From Massilia sp. HP4 (GTDB lineage: Bacteria; Pseudomonadota; Gammaproteobacteria; Burkholderiales; Burkholderiaceae_D): a DNA stretch of 64,000 nucleotides. Position 1 is the stretch's first letter. Each line of letters opens with the position of its first letter. Below, piece by piece: positions 1-8,361 of this stretch. The translations under genes were made by a program, and so were the position numbers. The stretch is from positions 124,001 to 188,000 of the forward strand of contig NZ_STGG01000064.1 of NCBI RefSeq assembly GCF_005222695.1, written 5' to 3'. The notes under the pieces were generated by a model that searched no databases, was not told where the DNA came from, and worked only from the letters and a program-made list of their open reading frames with translations.

Positions 1-892
1 GCACGGCCTGCGCGACGCCGGCGTGCGGCGCATGCTGCGCAAGATGGGCCCGGCCGTGTTCGCCGTGTCGGCGGCCCAGATCAGCCTGTTGATCAATACC
101 GGCATCGCCGCCAGCCTGGCGGCGGGCGCGGTCTCGGCCCTGCAGTATGCCGACCGCCTGATGGAATTCCCGACCGCGATGCTGGGCGTGGCGCTGGGCA
201 CCATCCTGCTGCCGTCGCTGTCAAAAGCCAATAGCGAAGGAAATGCCGAGGAATATGCGGCCCTGCTCAACTGGGGCTTGCGCCTGACCTTCCTGCTGGC
301 GCTGCCGGCGGCCGTGGGCATGGCAAGCTTGGCCGAGCCGATGATCGCCACCCTCTTCCACTACGGTAAATTCGACGATGCGGCGCTGGCCAATTCGGCC
401 ATGCCCTTGATGGCCTACAGCGCCGGCCTGCTGGGCATCATCCTCGTCAAGATCCTGGCGCCGGCCTTCTATGCGCGCCAGGACGTCAAGACGCCGGTGC
501 GCATCGCGATCATGGTGCTGTTCGCGACCCAGTTGATGAACCTGCTGTTCGTGTTCTGGCTCGACCTGGGCGTGGCCGGCCTCGCCCTGTCGATCGGCCT
601 GGGCGCCTGCATCAACGCCACCTGCCTGTATATCGGCCTGCGCCGGCGCGGCATCTATGCGCCGCAGCCGGGCTGGCTCAAATTCTTCATCAAGCTGGCC
701 GTCGCGGTCAGCGTGATGGGGGCGCTGGCCTGGTTCGGCCAGGCCCAGTTCGACTGGGCCGCGATGAAAGCCACGCCGGCGCTGCGCATCGGCGCCCTGC
801 TCGCCATCATCACGGCCTGCGCCTTCGCCTACTTCGCGGTGCTGGCGGTGCTTGGCTTCAGGCCGCGCGACTTCCGCCGCCGCGCCGCCTGA
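1..892 (+). CDS. murJ: Lipid II flippase MurJ, C-terminal part (cut by window start)
   Basis: The frame is open from base 2 and ends at a stop at 892, so the N-terminal part lies outside the window. About 296 residues are visible. The sequence is a series of hydrophobic helices with the MATE-like MviN/MurJ pattern, including MEFPTAMLGVALGTILLPSL, which matches the MurJ family. MurJ flips undecaprenyl-linked peptidoglycan precursor (lipid II) across the inner membrane. The full protein is usually about 510-520 residues with 14 membrane helices, so a little over half is present. The C terminus is basic (RPRDFRRRAA). It converges with the next gene, with only 12 bp between the stops. The internal ATG at base 23 is not a credible start because the family alignment continues upstream of it. 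Confidence 0.93.
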   Translation, partial: HGLRDAGVRRMLRKMGPAVFAVSAAQISLLINTGIAASLAAGAVSALQYADRLMEFPTAMLGVALGTILLPSLSKANSEGNAEEYAALLNWGLRLTFLLALPAAVGMASLAEPMIATLFHYGKFDDAALANSAMPLMAYSAGLLGIILVKILAPAFYARQDVKTPVRIAIMVLFATQLMNLLFVFWLDLGVAGLALSIGLGACINATCLYIGLRRRGIYAPQPGWLKFFIKLAVAVSVMGALAWFGQAQFDWAAMKATPALRIGALLAIITACAFAYFAVLAVLGFRPRDFRRRAA

Positions 893-904
893 GATCGTCC
901 GCGC

Positions 905-1537
905 TCAGGACTTGTACTTGACGTTGCAGCCGTAGGGGCGGGTCGTGGCCTGGGCCACGATCTCGCCCTTCACGACCGCTTCCATCGCCGTCTTGAACAG
1001 CGGGCTCGCCTTCTCGATGTCTTCCAGCTTGGCCGATGCGATGCTATCGATGCCGCCCGCGTAGCGCAGCACGCCCCTGGCGTCGATCACGTACATATGC
1101 GGCGTGGTGCGCGCGTCATACGCCTTGCCGACCGTGCCTTGCGGGTCGAGCAGCACCGCGCTCGGCGCCGCATTGCGGCTGGTCGTCAGCTCGTCGGCCT
1201 TCTTGCCGTCCACATGACCCTGCTCGCCCGGCGCCGACGAGATCACGCTCAGCCAGACCACGCCCGCATCTTTCGCCTGCTTCTGCAGGTTCGGGATATT
1301 CGCCTGGTAGTGCTTCTTCACGTAAGGGCAATCGTGGTTGGTCCATTCCAGCACCACGGTCTTGCCCTTGTAGTCGGCCAGGCTGTGCTGCTTGCCCTTG
1401 CTGTCGACGGCCGTGAAGGCGGGGGCCGGCTGGCCGACGACCGGCGCGGCGAAGACAGGCGCCGCGGCGGCGCCCAGCAGCAGGGCCGCCATCGAAACAG
1501 TGCTGCGCAACAGGGTGCGACGAGAGGAAGCTTGCAT
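905..1537 (-). CDS. Exported thioredoxin-fold (redoxin/AhpC-TSA-like) protein
   Basis: 210 residues. The start at 1537 is preceded by a good ribosome site (AAGGAG); the frame runs further upstream but without family-like sequence. Residues 1-30 form a signal peptide with an RR pair (SSRRTLLRS) and an Ala-rich core, possibly Tat-type. The mature part has the redoxin pattern GQPAPAFTAVDSKGKQHSLA, then a single active-site-like cysteine in NHDCPYVKKHY, and a C-terminal cysteine in TRPYGCNVKY. It lacks a classical CxxC. Proteins of this type are annotated as thioredoxin-family or peroxiredoxin-like, and the substrate is unknown. It lies 23 bp downstream of a DsbD/ScsB-type membrane reductase, which suggests a periplasmic redox partner pair (inference). 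Confidence 0.85.
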   Translation of the reverse strand: MQASSRRTLLRSTVSMAALLLGAAAAPVFAAPVVGQPAPAFTAVDSKGKQHSLADYKGKTVVLEWTNHDCPYVKKHYQANIPNLQKQAKDAGVVWLSVISSAPGEQGHVDGKKADELTTSRNAAPSAVLLDPQGTVGKAYDARTTPHMYVIDARGVLRYAGGIDSIASAKLEDIEKASPLFKTAMEAVVKGEIVAQATTRPYGCNVKYKS

Positions 1538-1560
1538 GACATCTCCTTGTGGATGAATGA

Positions 1561-3726
1561 TTACTGCCCGAACGATTCGGTGACGATGGCCTGGGTCAGC
1601 ACCGGCGGCAAGACCACCGGTTCTTTCCCGGCCGGATAGAAGGCATAGAACGGCAGGCCGTCGCGCCCGAACGACTGCAAGAATGCCGTGATGGCCGGAT
1701 CGCGGTTGGTCCAGTCGCCTTTCATATAGACCACGCCGCCGTCCTTCATGGCCTGCTGGACCGCGGCGCTCGACAGGGTCGTGCGCTCGTTGACCAGGCA
1801 GGTGATGCACCAGGCGGCCGTCATATTGACGAATACCGGCTTACCGTCGGCGCGCAGCGCGGCCAGGCGCGCTGCGCTATAGGGTTCGGCCTGCGCCGAT
1901 TGCGCCGATTGCGCGGACATGGCGGCGGCCTGCGGCTCGGCGCCATGCAGCATGACCATCAGGCCGGCGATCCCGGCCACGCCGGCCGCTGCGGCGCCGC
2001 GCGGCCACCAGCGCCTTGTCGCTCCATGCTGGGCCAGGCCGGCCAGCCAGCCGACCAGGCCGACCAGCACCAGTCCGGCCAGGGCCATGCGCAGGCCGGC
2101 CTCGCCCGCCTGCTGGGCCAATACCCACAGCAGCCAGGCCGCGGTCGCATACATCGGGAACGCCATCGCCTGGCGCAGGGTCACCATCCACGCGCCGGGC
2201 CGCGGCAGGCCCCGGGCAACGGACGGGAAAACGCCCAGCAACAGGAAAGGCAGGGCCAGGCCGAGGCCCATCGCCGCGAACACCACCAGGCTCACGTAGG
2301 CAGGCGCCACCAGCGCCGAGCCGATCGCGGCGCCCATGAATGGCGCGGTGCAGGGCGTGGCCACCACCACCGCCAGGAGGCCGGTGAAGAAGCTGCCCGC
2401 ATGGCCCTTGCGCTCGGCGAGGCCCTGGCCCGCGCCGGCGAGCGCGCCGCCGATCTCGTACACGCCGGACAGGTTCAGGCCGATCGCCAGCATCAGCCAG
2501 CACATCGCCGCCACGAACAGCGGCGACTGGAACTGGAAGCCCCAGCCGACGGCGCTGCCGCCCGCGCGCACCGCCAGCAAGGCCAGGGCCAGCGCCATGA
2601 AGGCGGCCAGCACGCCGAGGGTGTAGAACAGGCCGGACAGGCGCACTTCGCGCCGGTCGCCGCCCGACATGCCGGCCACCGCCGTGGCCTTGATCGCCAG
2701 CACCGGGAACACGCAGGGCATCAGGTTCAGGATCAGGCCGCCCAGGAAGCCGAACAGCGCCATCTGCCACAGCGGGAGCGTGGCCGGCGCATCGGTCGTG
2801 GCCGGCGCCGCCGCTGCAGGCGTCAGCGCGAGTGCGAACCAGCGTTTCTGCCCACCGCCGTCCGTGATCGCCAACAGGCCGGCGGATGGGCCGGGCGTAT
2901 AACCCTGGCCCCTGGTCGTCGCCAGCGTGAGCCTGCCCTCTTCCACTTCCAGGGCCTGATCGGCGACGTGGTCGACCACGCCCCAGCTGTCCGGGAAATA
3001 CAGGGCCGATTGCACCGAGGCCGGCGCAATGCCTTCTCCCTCGACAGCCAGTTGCAGGGTCGATTCGCCGGCGCTCACCGTGGCGCGCCAGTCGGCAGGC
3101 TGCGGCTGGCGTGCGTCGGCGATCCTGAATGCGGCCAGGACCTCGGCGCTGGCGGGGCGCGCGCTCGCTTCCACCGGCAAGACCAGGCGAAACTTGCCTT
3201 CTTCGGGAATGCACTCCTTCTCGCACACCACCCAGTCGGCATTTGCCTCGAGCACCAGCCGGCTGCCGGGCCGCGCATCCCGCGGCACCTCCAGGGCCAT
3301 CGGGAACACGATCTCGTTTTCGTAGCCGTAGCTGGCGACCGGGCCGATGATGAAGCGGTCCGGGCCCGGCCAGGCGATCTCGCCCACCGTGGCGCCGGCC
3401 GGCGCGTCGAATGCGATGCTCGGCGGCGAGCCGGCGTCGCCCGGGTTCTTCCAGTAGGTGTGCCAGTGCGGCGCCAGGCGCTGGCGCAGGCCGATGCGCA
3501 ATTCCTGGCCCGGGCTCACGGCGGCGTATTCGCTCACCAGCGATACCGTGGCGCGCGCGCTTTGCTGCACATTGCTCTCGGCGGCCAGGGCCAGCGCCGA
3601 CGTCAATACGAGCCACAGCGCGACGGCCAGGCCGCGCCAGGACGTTCGGGCAGGTCGATGTAAAGACAGTAGCATGCGATTGTCGGTCATGGCAGGCAGT
3701 CGTGCAAAAGTATCACGTTGCCTCAT
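1561..3726 (-). CDS. DsbD/ScsB-type thiol:disulfide interchange protein
   Basis: 721 residues from the ATG at 3726, which overlaps the upstream pseudopilin stop as ATGA; later ATGs at 3690 and 3675 are possible. An N-terminal signal segment ends near residue 50. It is followed by a periplasmic DsbD-alpha-like domain (about 55-300) with a cysteine pair in VCEKECIPE near residue 170. Next is the DsbD transmembrane domain (about 320-560) with the hallmark cysteines in LMPCVFPVLA (near 337) and ATPCTAPF (near 459). Last comes a thioredoxin-like domain with AAWCITC near 639. The protein moves electrons from cytoplasmic thioredoxin to periplasmic thiol proteins. The large N-terminal domain resembles ScsB more than classical DsbD. 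Coupling to pseudopilin genes and to the downstream redoxin suggests a role in folding exported secretion or pilus proteins (inference). Confidence 0.9.
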   Translation of the reverse strand: MRQRDTFARLPAMTDNRMLLSLHRPARTSWRGLAVALWLVLTSALALAAESNVQQSARATVSLVSEYAAVSPGQELRIGLRQRLAPHWHTYWKNPGDAGSPPSIAFDAPAGATVGEIAWPGPDRFIIGPVASYGYENEIVFPMALEVPRDARPGSRLVLEANADWVVCEKECIPEEGKFRLVLPVEASARPASAEVLAAFRIADARQPQPADWRATVSAGESTLQLAVEGEGIAPASVQSALYFPDSWGVVDHVADQALEVEEGRLTLATTRGQGYTPGPSAGLLAITDGGGQKRWFALALTPAAAAPATTDAPATLPLWQMALFGFLGGLILNLMPCVFPVLAIKATAVAGMSGGDRREVRLSGLFYTLGVLAAFMALALALLAVRAGGSAVGWGFQFQSPLFVAAMCWLMLAIGLNLSGVYEIGGALAGAGQGLAERKGHAGSFFTGLLAVVVATPCTAPFMGAAIGSALVAPAYVSLVVFAAMGLGLALPFLLLGVFPSVARGLPRPGAWMVTLRQAMAFPMYATAAWLLWVLAQQAGEAGLRMALAGLVLVGLVGWLAGLAQHGATRRWWPRGAAAAGVAGIAGLMVMLHGAEPQAAAMSAQSAQSAQAEPYSAARLAALRADGKPVFVNMTAAWCITCLVNERTTLSSAAVQQAMKDGGVVYMKGDWTNRDPAITAFLQSFGRDGLPFYAFYPAGKEPVVLPPVLTQAIVTESFGQ

Positions 3727-4379
3727 TCCCGATCAACCGCTTCGCTCTCCTCTTCCTGTTCCGGCGGCGGCGTTTCTTCCACCGGCTCGGGCTCGGGCTC
3801 GGCCTCGGGCGGCGGCGTGGAAGGCGCTTGCGCCGGCGGGGGTTGCGGCTGCTGCTGCGGCGGCTGCGCACCGGGGCCGCCCGATTGCGTGTTCGTGACG
3901 ACCGGCGCCAGGCTGCGCTCGCCCGCGCCGAAGCGCCACTCCGACACCGTCTCCTTGTTGTCCAGGCCCTTGAAGCGGCTGTCGAAGTTCGCGATCTTGA
4001 GCGGCTTCGCCGGCGACAGGCTGTGGATGGCGACCACGCCCGTCTCGCCGCCGGCCAGGTAGACGATGCCCCACTCGGCCTTGCCGGTCAGCGGATCGAC
4101 GTAGACCTTGCGCAGGTGGCGCCGCACGGCGGGCGAACGCGGGTCCTTCAGCAATTCGGCGAGCGACGGCGGATAGGGCGAGGCGCCGGGCGGCGTGGCG
4201 GCGGCGTAGCTGTCCAGCGCCGCGCTGAAGGCGGCGCCGATCTCCAGCAATTCTTCCTCGGCCGCGGCGCGCTGCAGGAGCGAGCCGATCTTGAGCGTGG
4301 CCGCGCCCACCAGGCCGATGATGGCGACAAAGATGATCAGGCCCAGGTAGGTGAAGCCCGACTGGCGCCCCGTCACCAT
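3723..4379 (-). CDS. Pseudopilin-like protein with Pro/Glu-rich C-terminal tail
   Basis: 218 residues. The N terminus has a short basic leader and a prepilin-like site (GRQSGFTYLGLIIFVAIIGL) followed by one hydrophobic helix, so it should be a substrate of prepilin peptidase. The central part (about 35-155) resembles other T2SS-like pseudopilins of this locus. From about residue 160 to the end the sequence is a low-complexity tail of Pro, Gln and Glu, for example PPQQQPQPPPAQAP. The tail is acidic and probably unstructured. The residue at +5 of the mature helix is Leu where Glu is normal (FTLIE in its neighbours, FTYLG here), so it may be an atypical or tip-located subunit. The start overlaps the upstream pseudopilin end by 7 bp and the stop overlaps the DsbD-like start by 4 bp. 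Confidence 0.82.
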   Translation of the reverse strand: MVTGRQSGFTYLGLIIFVAIIGLVGAATLKIGSLLQRAAAEEELLEIGAAFSAALDSYAAATPPGASPYPPSLAELLKDPRSPAVRRHLRKVYVDPLTGKAEWGIVYLAGGETGVVAIHSLSPAKPLKIANFDSRFKGLDNKETVSEWRFGAGERSLAPVVTNTQSGGPGAQPPQQQPQPPPAQAPSTPPPEAEPEPEPVEETPPPEQEEESEAVDRE

Positions 4380-4759
4380 TCGATGTAGGGTCGCCCGCGC
4401 CGGTCGTTGCCCGGCGCGCCGCTGCGCACATTCGAGAATCCCCCCTGCTCGCCCTCTTGCGGCGCCTCGAGCAGCCAGGTCTCGCGGCTTTCGGTGACCG
4501 GGTCGAGCGGGATCTCGCGCAGGTATTTTTCTTCCACCAGCTGCTCGAGCGATTCGGGATAGCGTCCGGTGTCTGAGCGGTACTGGTCGACCACGGCGCG
4601 CGTATTGCGCAGGTTGTCGGCCAGGATCGTCTCTTTCGCGCCGTCGATGCTCGGAAAAAAGCGCGGCACGGCGAGCGTGAGCAGCAGGGCCACGATGCCC
4701 AGCACCACCAGCAATTCGATCAGCGTGAAACCGCGTGCGGATTTCATCCGGTTCACCAT
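4373..4759 (-). CDS. GspG-like pseudopilin (short)
   Basis: 128 residues. The type III signal is canonical: RGFTLIELLVVLGIVALL with cleavage after Gly and Glu at +5. A hydrophobic helix and a short globular part follow, containing the GspG-like pattern DQYRSDTGRYPESLEQLV. It is a predicted subunit of the T2SS-like pseudopilus encoded around it. Two in-frame ATGs at 4759 and 4747 are both possible starts. The first overlaps the upstream pseudopilin stop by 7 bp, which suggests translational coupling. The C terminus (SGAPGNDRRGRPYIEW) is family-like and complete. Confidence 0.88.
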   Translation of the reverse strand: MVNRMKSARGFTLIELLVVLGIVALLLTLAVPRFFPSIDGAKETILADNLRNTRAVVDQYRSDTGRYPESLEQLVEEKYLREIPLDPVTESRETWLLEAPQEGEQGGFSNVRSGAPGNDRRGRPYIEW

Positions 4760-5232
4760 TTATTGTAGGGGATGCCGTTCAGGCCGACCCGCTCCGAGGT
4801 CGAGTACACATCGTAGACGTCGTCGCCCTCTTTCGGCTCGTCGGCATCGCTGGCATAACTGCGCTTGCCCCAGGTGGCGGCGTCAGTCAGCCCGGCATCG
4901 CGATTGAACGGGTCGCGCGGCAGGCGCCGCAAAAAATAGATCCTGGCCTGCTTCGGGCTGCGCAGGTCGGGCATGCCCTCGACCAGCAGCTCCAGGCGTT
5001 CCGGGTAGCCGCTAGCGTCGGCCGCCTTCGTCACCCGGCCCTCGTCGCCGGCTTTCTTGAAGGCGTCCAGGCCCTGGCGGATCTCGCGCAGCGCGCGCCG
5101 CAATTCCTGCTCGTCGCGGCGCTGCACCGTGACCTCGGCCACCGGCAGCACCAGGGTTCCCAGCAGCGCGAGGATGGCCAGCGTGACCAGCAGCTCGATC
5201 AGCGTGAAACCGCGCTGCGCCTGGACATTCAT
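4753..5232 (-). CDS. GspG/GspH-like pseudopilin
   Basis: 159 residues. It carries a canonical prepilin signal, QRGFTLIELLVTLAILALLG, with Glu at +5. A polar helix rich in Arg and Glu follows (RRDEQELRRALREIRQGLDA), then a small globular domain ending in NGIPYNKW. The pattern FLRRLPRDPFN resembles the DPW/DPF region of GspG. It is probably a major or minor pseudopilin of the secretion locus; the exact class cannot be fixed by eye. The start overlaps the secretin stop by 4 bp (ATGA). It is one of four pseudopilin-like genes in the locus, three of them clustered here downstream of the secretin. Confidence 0.87.
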   Translation of the reverse strand: MNVQAQRGFTLIELLVTLAILALLGTLVLPVAEVTVQRRDEQELRRALREIRQGLDAFKKAGDEGRVTKAADASGYPERLELLVEGMPDLRSPKQARIYFLRRLPRDPFNRDAGLTDAATWGKRSYASDADEPKEGDDVYDVYSTSERVGLNGIPYNKW

Positions 5233-7262
5233 CGCTGTGGGATCGGCGGATTGACGCCTGGCGGATAGGCGGCCGGGACGATCTCGGGTTCGGCCACTGG
5301 TTCAGGCGCGGGCGGAGGAACCGCCGCGCCCGGCGGCGCCGATGGCGGTGAACCCAGTTGCGGCGTGGCCGGCAGGGCCGACGGCGGCACCGAGAAGCTC
5401 GGCATGGCATCCGGCGGCGGCGCCACCGGCGTCGTCTCGACGGCCGCCGCCGGGGCTGGCGCCGGGGCGCGGGTCGGCGCGTTCGTGACCTGCACCCGCA
5501 CCGCATTGTCCGGACGGCGGCGGAAGCTGGCCTCGGTGCCGGCGCCGAATTCGGACGCCGACGCCGGTGGCCGCTGCACCGCGCGCACGATGCGCGGCGT
5601 GATCGACAGCACGATCTCGGTGCGGCTTTGCTGGTCGCTCTTGCTGCCGAACAGGCGGCCGGCGATCGGCAGGTCGCCGATGCCCGGCACCTTCGTACCG
5701 CTGCTGCGATCCTCATTATTGATCAGGCCGGCCAGCACCTGGTTCTCGCCATCCTTCAGTTGCAGCAGGGTGGTGGCCGAGCGGGTGCCGATGCGATAGG
5801 CAACGCTGCCGTTGATGGTCTCGGTCTTCTCGCCCAGGGTGCTGACCTCGAGCCCGATGCGGATCGCCACCTCGCTATTGAGGTAGATGGTCGGTTCGAC
5901 GTTCAGGGTCAGGCCGACGTCGATGTAGTTGATGTTTTCGGAAGCAAAGCCGCCGATGCCCGACGAGACGGTGGCCGAGATGTTCGGGATCTTGTCGCCG
6001 ATAACGACCTTGGCCTTCTCTTTGTTGCGCACGCGGATGCGCGGATTGGCCAGGGTATTGGTGTCACCGTCGACCTTCCTGGCATTGATCGTGGCCCCGA
6101 TCCCAGCCACCGTGATGTTGCTGCTGTTGAAATTGCGCAGCTCGTCGATCGTCAGCCGATTGCCGCTCAGCGTTTGCAGGGGCGCGAACGACAGGGAGGT
6201 CGGCCAGGCGATGCCGAGGTCCATCTCGCGGCTGCGCCGGATCTCGAGTACCTCGACGTCGAGCATGACCTCGGGCTCGGGCACGTCTTGCAAGGCCACC
6301 AGCTGGGTCGCGATGCGGATCGCTTCCGGGTTGTCGCGCAGGATCACCAGGTTCAGCTTCTCGTCGACCACCACGTCGCGCGCCTTGAGGATGGTCTTGA
6401 AGGTGTTGGCGATGCTCTTGGCTTCGGCGTTCGCCAGGAAGAAGGTCTTGACCGTCATCTCCTGGTATTCGCGCACCTTGGCCGCCACGTTCGGATAGAT
6501 CAGGACCGTGTTGCCGTCCATGACCTGGCGCTCGAGCTGGTTGGTCATCAGCAGGTAATACACGGCCGCCTCGACCGTGCTGTCCTTGAGGAAGATCGAG
6601 GTGCGGACATCGGCCTTGACGTCCTTGTCGAAGATGAAGTTCAGGCCCGAATGGCGCGCGATGACCTCGAACACCTGCTTGAGCGGAGCGTCGCGAAACT
6701 CCAGGCTGATCGGCTTGCGGTAGCTGGCCGCCAGCGCCACCTGCGCTTTCGGCACGGCCGCCGCCTTCTCTTCGACCTCTCGCAGCAGCCGGCGCGCCGC
6801 CTCATGCGAAGGCCGTTCGGTGAGCACCGCCGCCAGCTTGTGGCGCGCGGTGTCCGGGTCGTCCTTGTCGAGGGCGGCCCTGGCCTCGCCGATGGCCGCC
6901 GCGTGACGCCGCTCGGCCTCGACCTGGTGAAGGCCGGCGCGGGCGCGGTCGTTGACCGGGTCGATCGCCAGGACACGGCGAAAATCCTGGATCGCAAGGT
7001 CCACCTGGCCGGCCGCCAGCGCGCGCTCGGCCTGGTCCACCAGGCGCACGGTGGCGCCGTCGCGTGCGCGCAGCCAGGCCGCCTTGTAGACCGGGTTGTC
7101 CGGCTCGGCCGCCAGCGCTTCCTGGTACTTGGCTAGGCCGGCGCCGACCTGGTCCTGGGCCACCAGCGCATTGCCCTCCTGGTAGGCGCGCTGGGCCGCG
7201 CACCCTGCGAGCAGCAGTGGCAGCACGAGCAGTGCCAGGCCTTGAATCCGGGTTCGCACCAT
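5229..7262 (-). CDS. gspD: Outer-membrane secretin (GspD-like) lipoprotein with N-terminal TPR-like region
   Basis: 677 residues from the ATG at 7262, which overlaps the upstream PilP-like stop. A lipoprotein signal (LLAGCAAQ, Cys21) is followed by TPR-like helices (about 24-160), for example EGNALVAQDQVGAGLAKYQE. A secretin N-domain follows (about 210-290), then a NolW-like segment (about 300-365), then the secretin barrel domain containing GLTLNVEPTIYLN and the signature VPGIGDLPIAGRLFGS. The last 100 residues are Pro/Ala-rich and end PPIPQR. It should form the multimeric outer-membrane gate for the secreted pseudopilus system. TPR-bearing lipoprotein secretins are more like MshL/PilQ-type than classical GspD. 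A pilotin is not obvious here, and the lipid anchor may replace it (inference). Confidence 0.93.
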   Translation of the reverse strand: MVRTRIQGLALLVLPLLLAGCAAQRAYQEGNALVAQDQVGAGLAKYQEALAAEPDNPVYKAAWLRARDGATVRLVDQAERALAAGQVDLAIQDFRRVLAIDPVNDRARAGLHQVEAERRHAAAIGEARAALDKDDPDTARHKLAAVLTERPSHEAARRLLREVEEKAAAVPKAQVALAASYRKPISLEFRDAPLKQVFEVIARHSGLNFIFDKDVKADVRTSIFLKDSTVEAAVYYLLMTNQLERQVMDGNTVLIYPNVAAKVREYQEMTVKTFFLANAEAKSIANTFKTILKARDVVVDEKLNLVILRDNPEAIRIATQLVALQDVPEPEVMLDVEVLEIRRSREMDLGIAWPTSLSFAPLQTLSGNRLTIDELRNFNSSNITVAGIGATINARKVDGDTNTLANPRIRVRNKEKAKVVIGDKIPNISATVSSGIGGFASENINYIDVGLTLNVEPTIYLNSEVAIRIGLEVSTLGEKTETINGSVAYRIGTRSATTLLQLKDGENQVLAGLINNEDRSSGTKVPGIGDLPIAGRLFGSKSDQQSRTEIVLSITPRIVRAVQRPPASASEFGAGTEASFRRRPDNAVRVQVTNAPTRAPAPAPAAAVETTPVAPPPDAMPSFSVPPSALPATPQLGSPPSAPPGAAVPPPAPEPVAEPEIVPAAYPPGVNPPIPQR

Positions 7263-7804
7263 CAATCGAATACTCCAATATTGAGCTGCTGGGCTTGTCC
7301 CAGCGGCAGGTAAGTCAGGGTCAGCACCGGTGGGCGGATCGCGTCGACGCGGTAGGTGCCGTCGATGGTGATGCCATCGCGCACGAGATAGGTGCGTTCG
7401 CCGCGCGCCAGGTAGATCTCCCATACGCCGTCCTGCAGCGACTTGCCCAGGTAGGTGAACGGCAGCGGCGGCGCGCTCGGCGGCGGCGGCGGCGGCGCGT
7501 TCGAGGGCGGCGGCGGCGGGGGCGTCCAGTCATGGCGCGCGAACAGGCTATTCTCGCCTTCCCCGAAGCGCTCGCCGCTGGCGCCGATCAAGGTCTCGCG
7601 CGGGACCAGGCGCGCGATCGCGATCTCGTCGCTGCTTCTTGCAGACGATGCGGACGATGAGGCGGTGCGCGCCGGCGCCGGCGCGGTGGCGGCCGCACGC
7701 TCGACCGGCTCGGCCAGTGCGGTGTCCGGCGCATTGTCGCCAAACAGCACCAGGCCGGCGGCCAGCGCCAGCGCCGCGCCCATGGCGATATGGCGCGGTT
7801 TCAA
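7262..7804 (-). CDS. PilP/GspC-like periplasmic connector protein, Pro-rich
   Basis: 180 residues. A single N-terminal membrane helix (about 5-23) is followed by an Ala/Ser-rich linker. Then come two Pro runs (PPPPPPSNAPPPPPPSAPP, about 95-113) and a C-terminal beta-rich domain (about 115-180), FTYLGKSLQDGVWEIYLARG. That domain resembles the HR/PilP-type domain that contacts the secretin. Position also supports this: it sits between a PilO-like gene and the secretin, overlapping both by 1-4 bp. Homologues are annotated in some SEED-derived genomes as a 'secretion system X' protein, to my recollection, with an unhelpful translation-initiation-factor label that the sequence does not support. 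Confidence 0.75.
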   Translation of the reverse strand: MKPRHIAMGAALALAAGLVLFGDNAPDTALAEPVERAAATAPAPARTASSSASSARSSDEIAIARLVPRETLIGASGERFGEGENSLFARHDWTPPPPPPSNAPPPPPPSAPPLPFTYLGKSLQDGVWEIYLARGERTYLVRDGITIDGTYRVDAIRPPVLTLTYLPLGQAQQLNIGVFD

Positions 7805-8361
7805 GGCTTGCCTCCCTCGGCGAGATAGAAGGTCAGGCGCAGGCGCGCCTCCACCCCGTCCTGGCCCACGCTGTCGCGGCGGAAGGCGACGTCGTCCAGC
7901 GAGGCGTGCGGGATCACGCGCAGCACGTCCATCGCGAACTGCCAGATCGCGCCATAGCTGCCCTTCACCGGCAGGTTGACCTGGTAGGCGATCAGCTTCG
8001 CATTGCGGTCATTGCTGGCCCGGTATTCGCCCTGTCGCAGCGCCAGCCCATGGCGCGCGGCCAGCGCGAACACTTCCTTCAACTGGCGCTCCACGCCGCG
8101 GCGCTCACCCAGGGTGGCATAGAAATCCTGCAGGTTCTGATCCCTGCCGGGCGGCGGCGCGGCCGGCGCCGCGCGTGGCGGCAGCGGCGTGCGCGCTGCC
8201 TGGCGCGCCGCCTCGTAGTCGGCATTGAGCCTGGCGCGCGCCGGCACCAGCGCCACTTGCGCGGCGGCGCCGGCCAGCAGCAGCGCCAGCACCAGCGCCA
8301 CCAGCGGATCGACCCGCGCCAGCAGCAGGCGCGCGCGCAGCAGCAAGGCGCCCGCTTTCAT
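7801..8361 (-). CDS. PilO/GspM-like inner-membrane assembly protein
   Basis: 186 residues from the ATG at 8361, which overlaps the PilN-like stop as ATGA; a slightly longer frame exists. One membrane helix (about 15-37) precedes an Ala/Pro-rich linker. A ferredoxin-like periplasmic domain follows, with the pattern VNLPVKGSYGAIWQFAMDVL, which is characteristic of PilO/GspM proteins. It would form the inner-membrane platform together with the PilN-like partner and connect to the PilP-like protein. It sits in an unbroken PilM-N-O-P-secretin order as in type IV pilus loci, while the ATPase, pseudopilins and GspF of the locus look T2SS-like. Confidence 0.8.
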   Translation of the reverse strand: MKAGALLLRARLLLARVDPLVALVLALLLAGAAAQVALVPARARLNADYEAARQAARTPLPPRAAPAAPPPGRDQNLQDFYATLGERRGVERQLKEVFALAARHGLALRQGEYRASNDRNAKLIAYQVNLPVKGSYGAIWQFAMDVLRVIPHASLDDVAFRRDSVGQDGVEARLRLTFYLAEGGKP

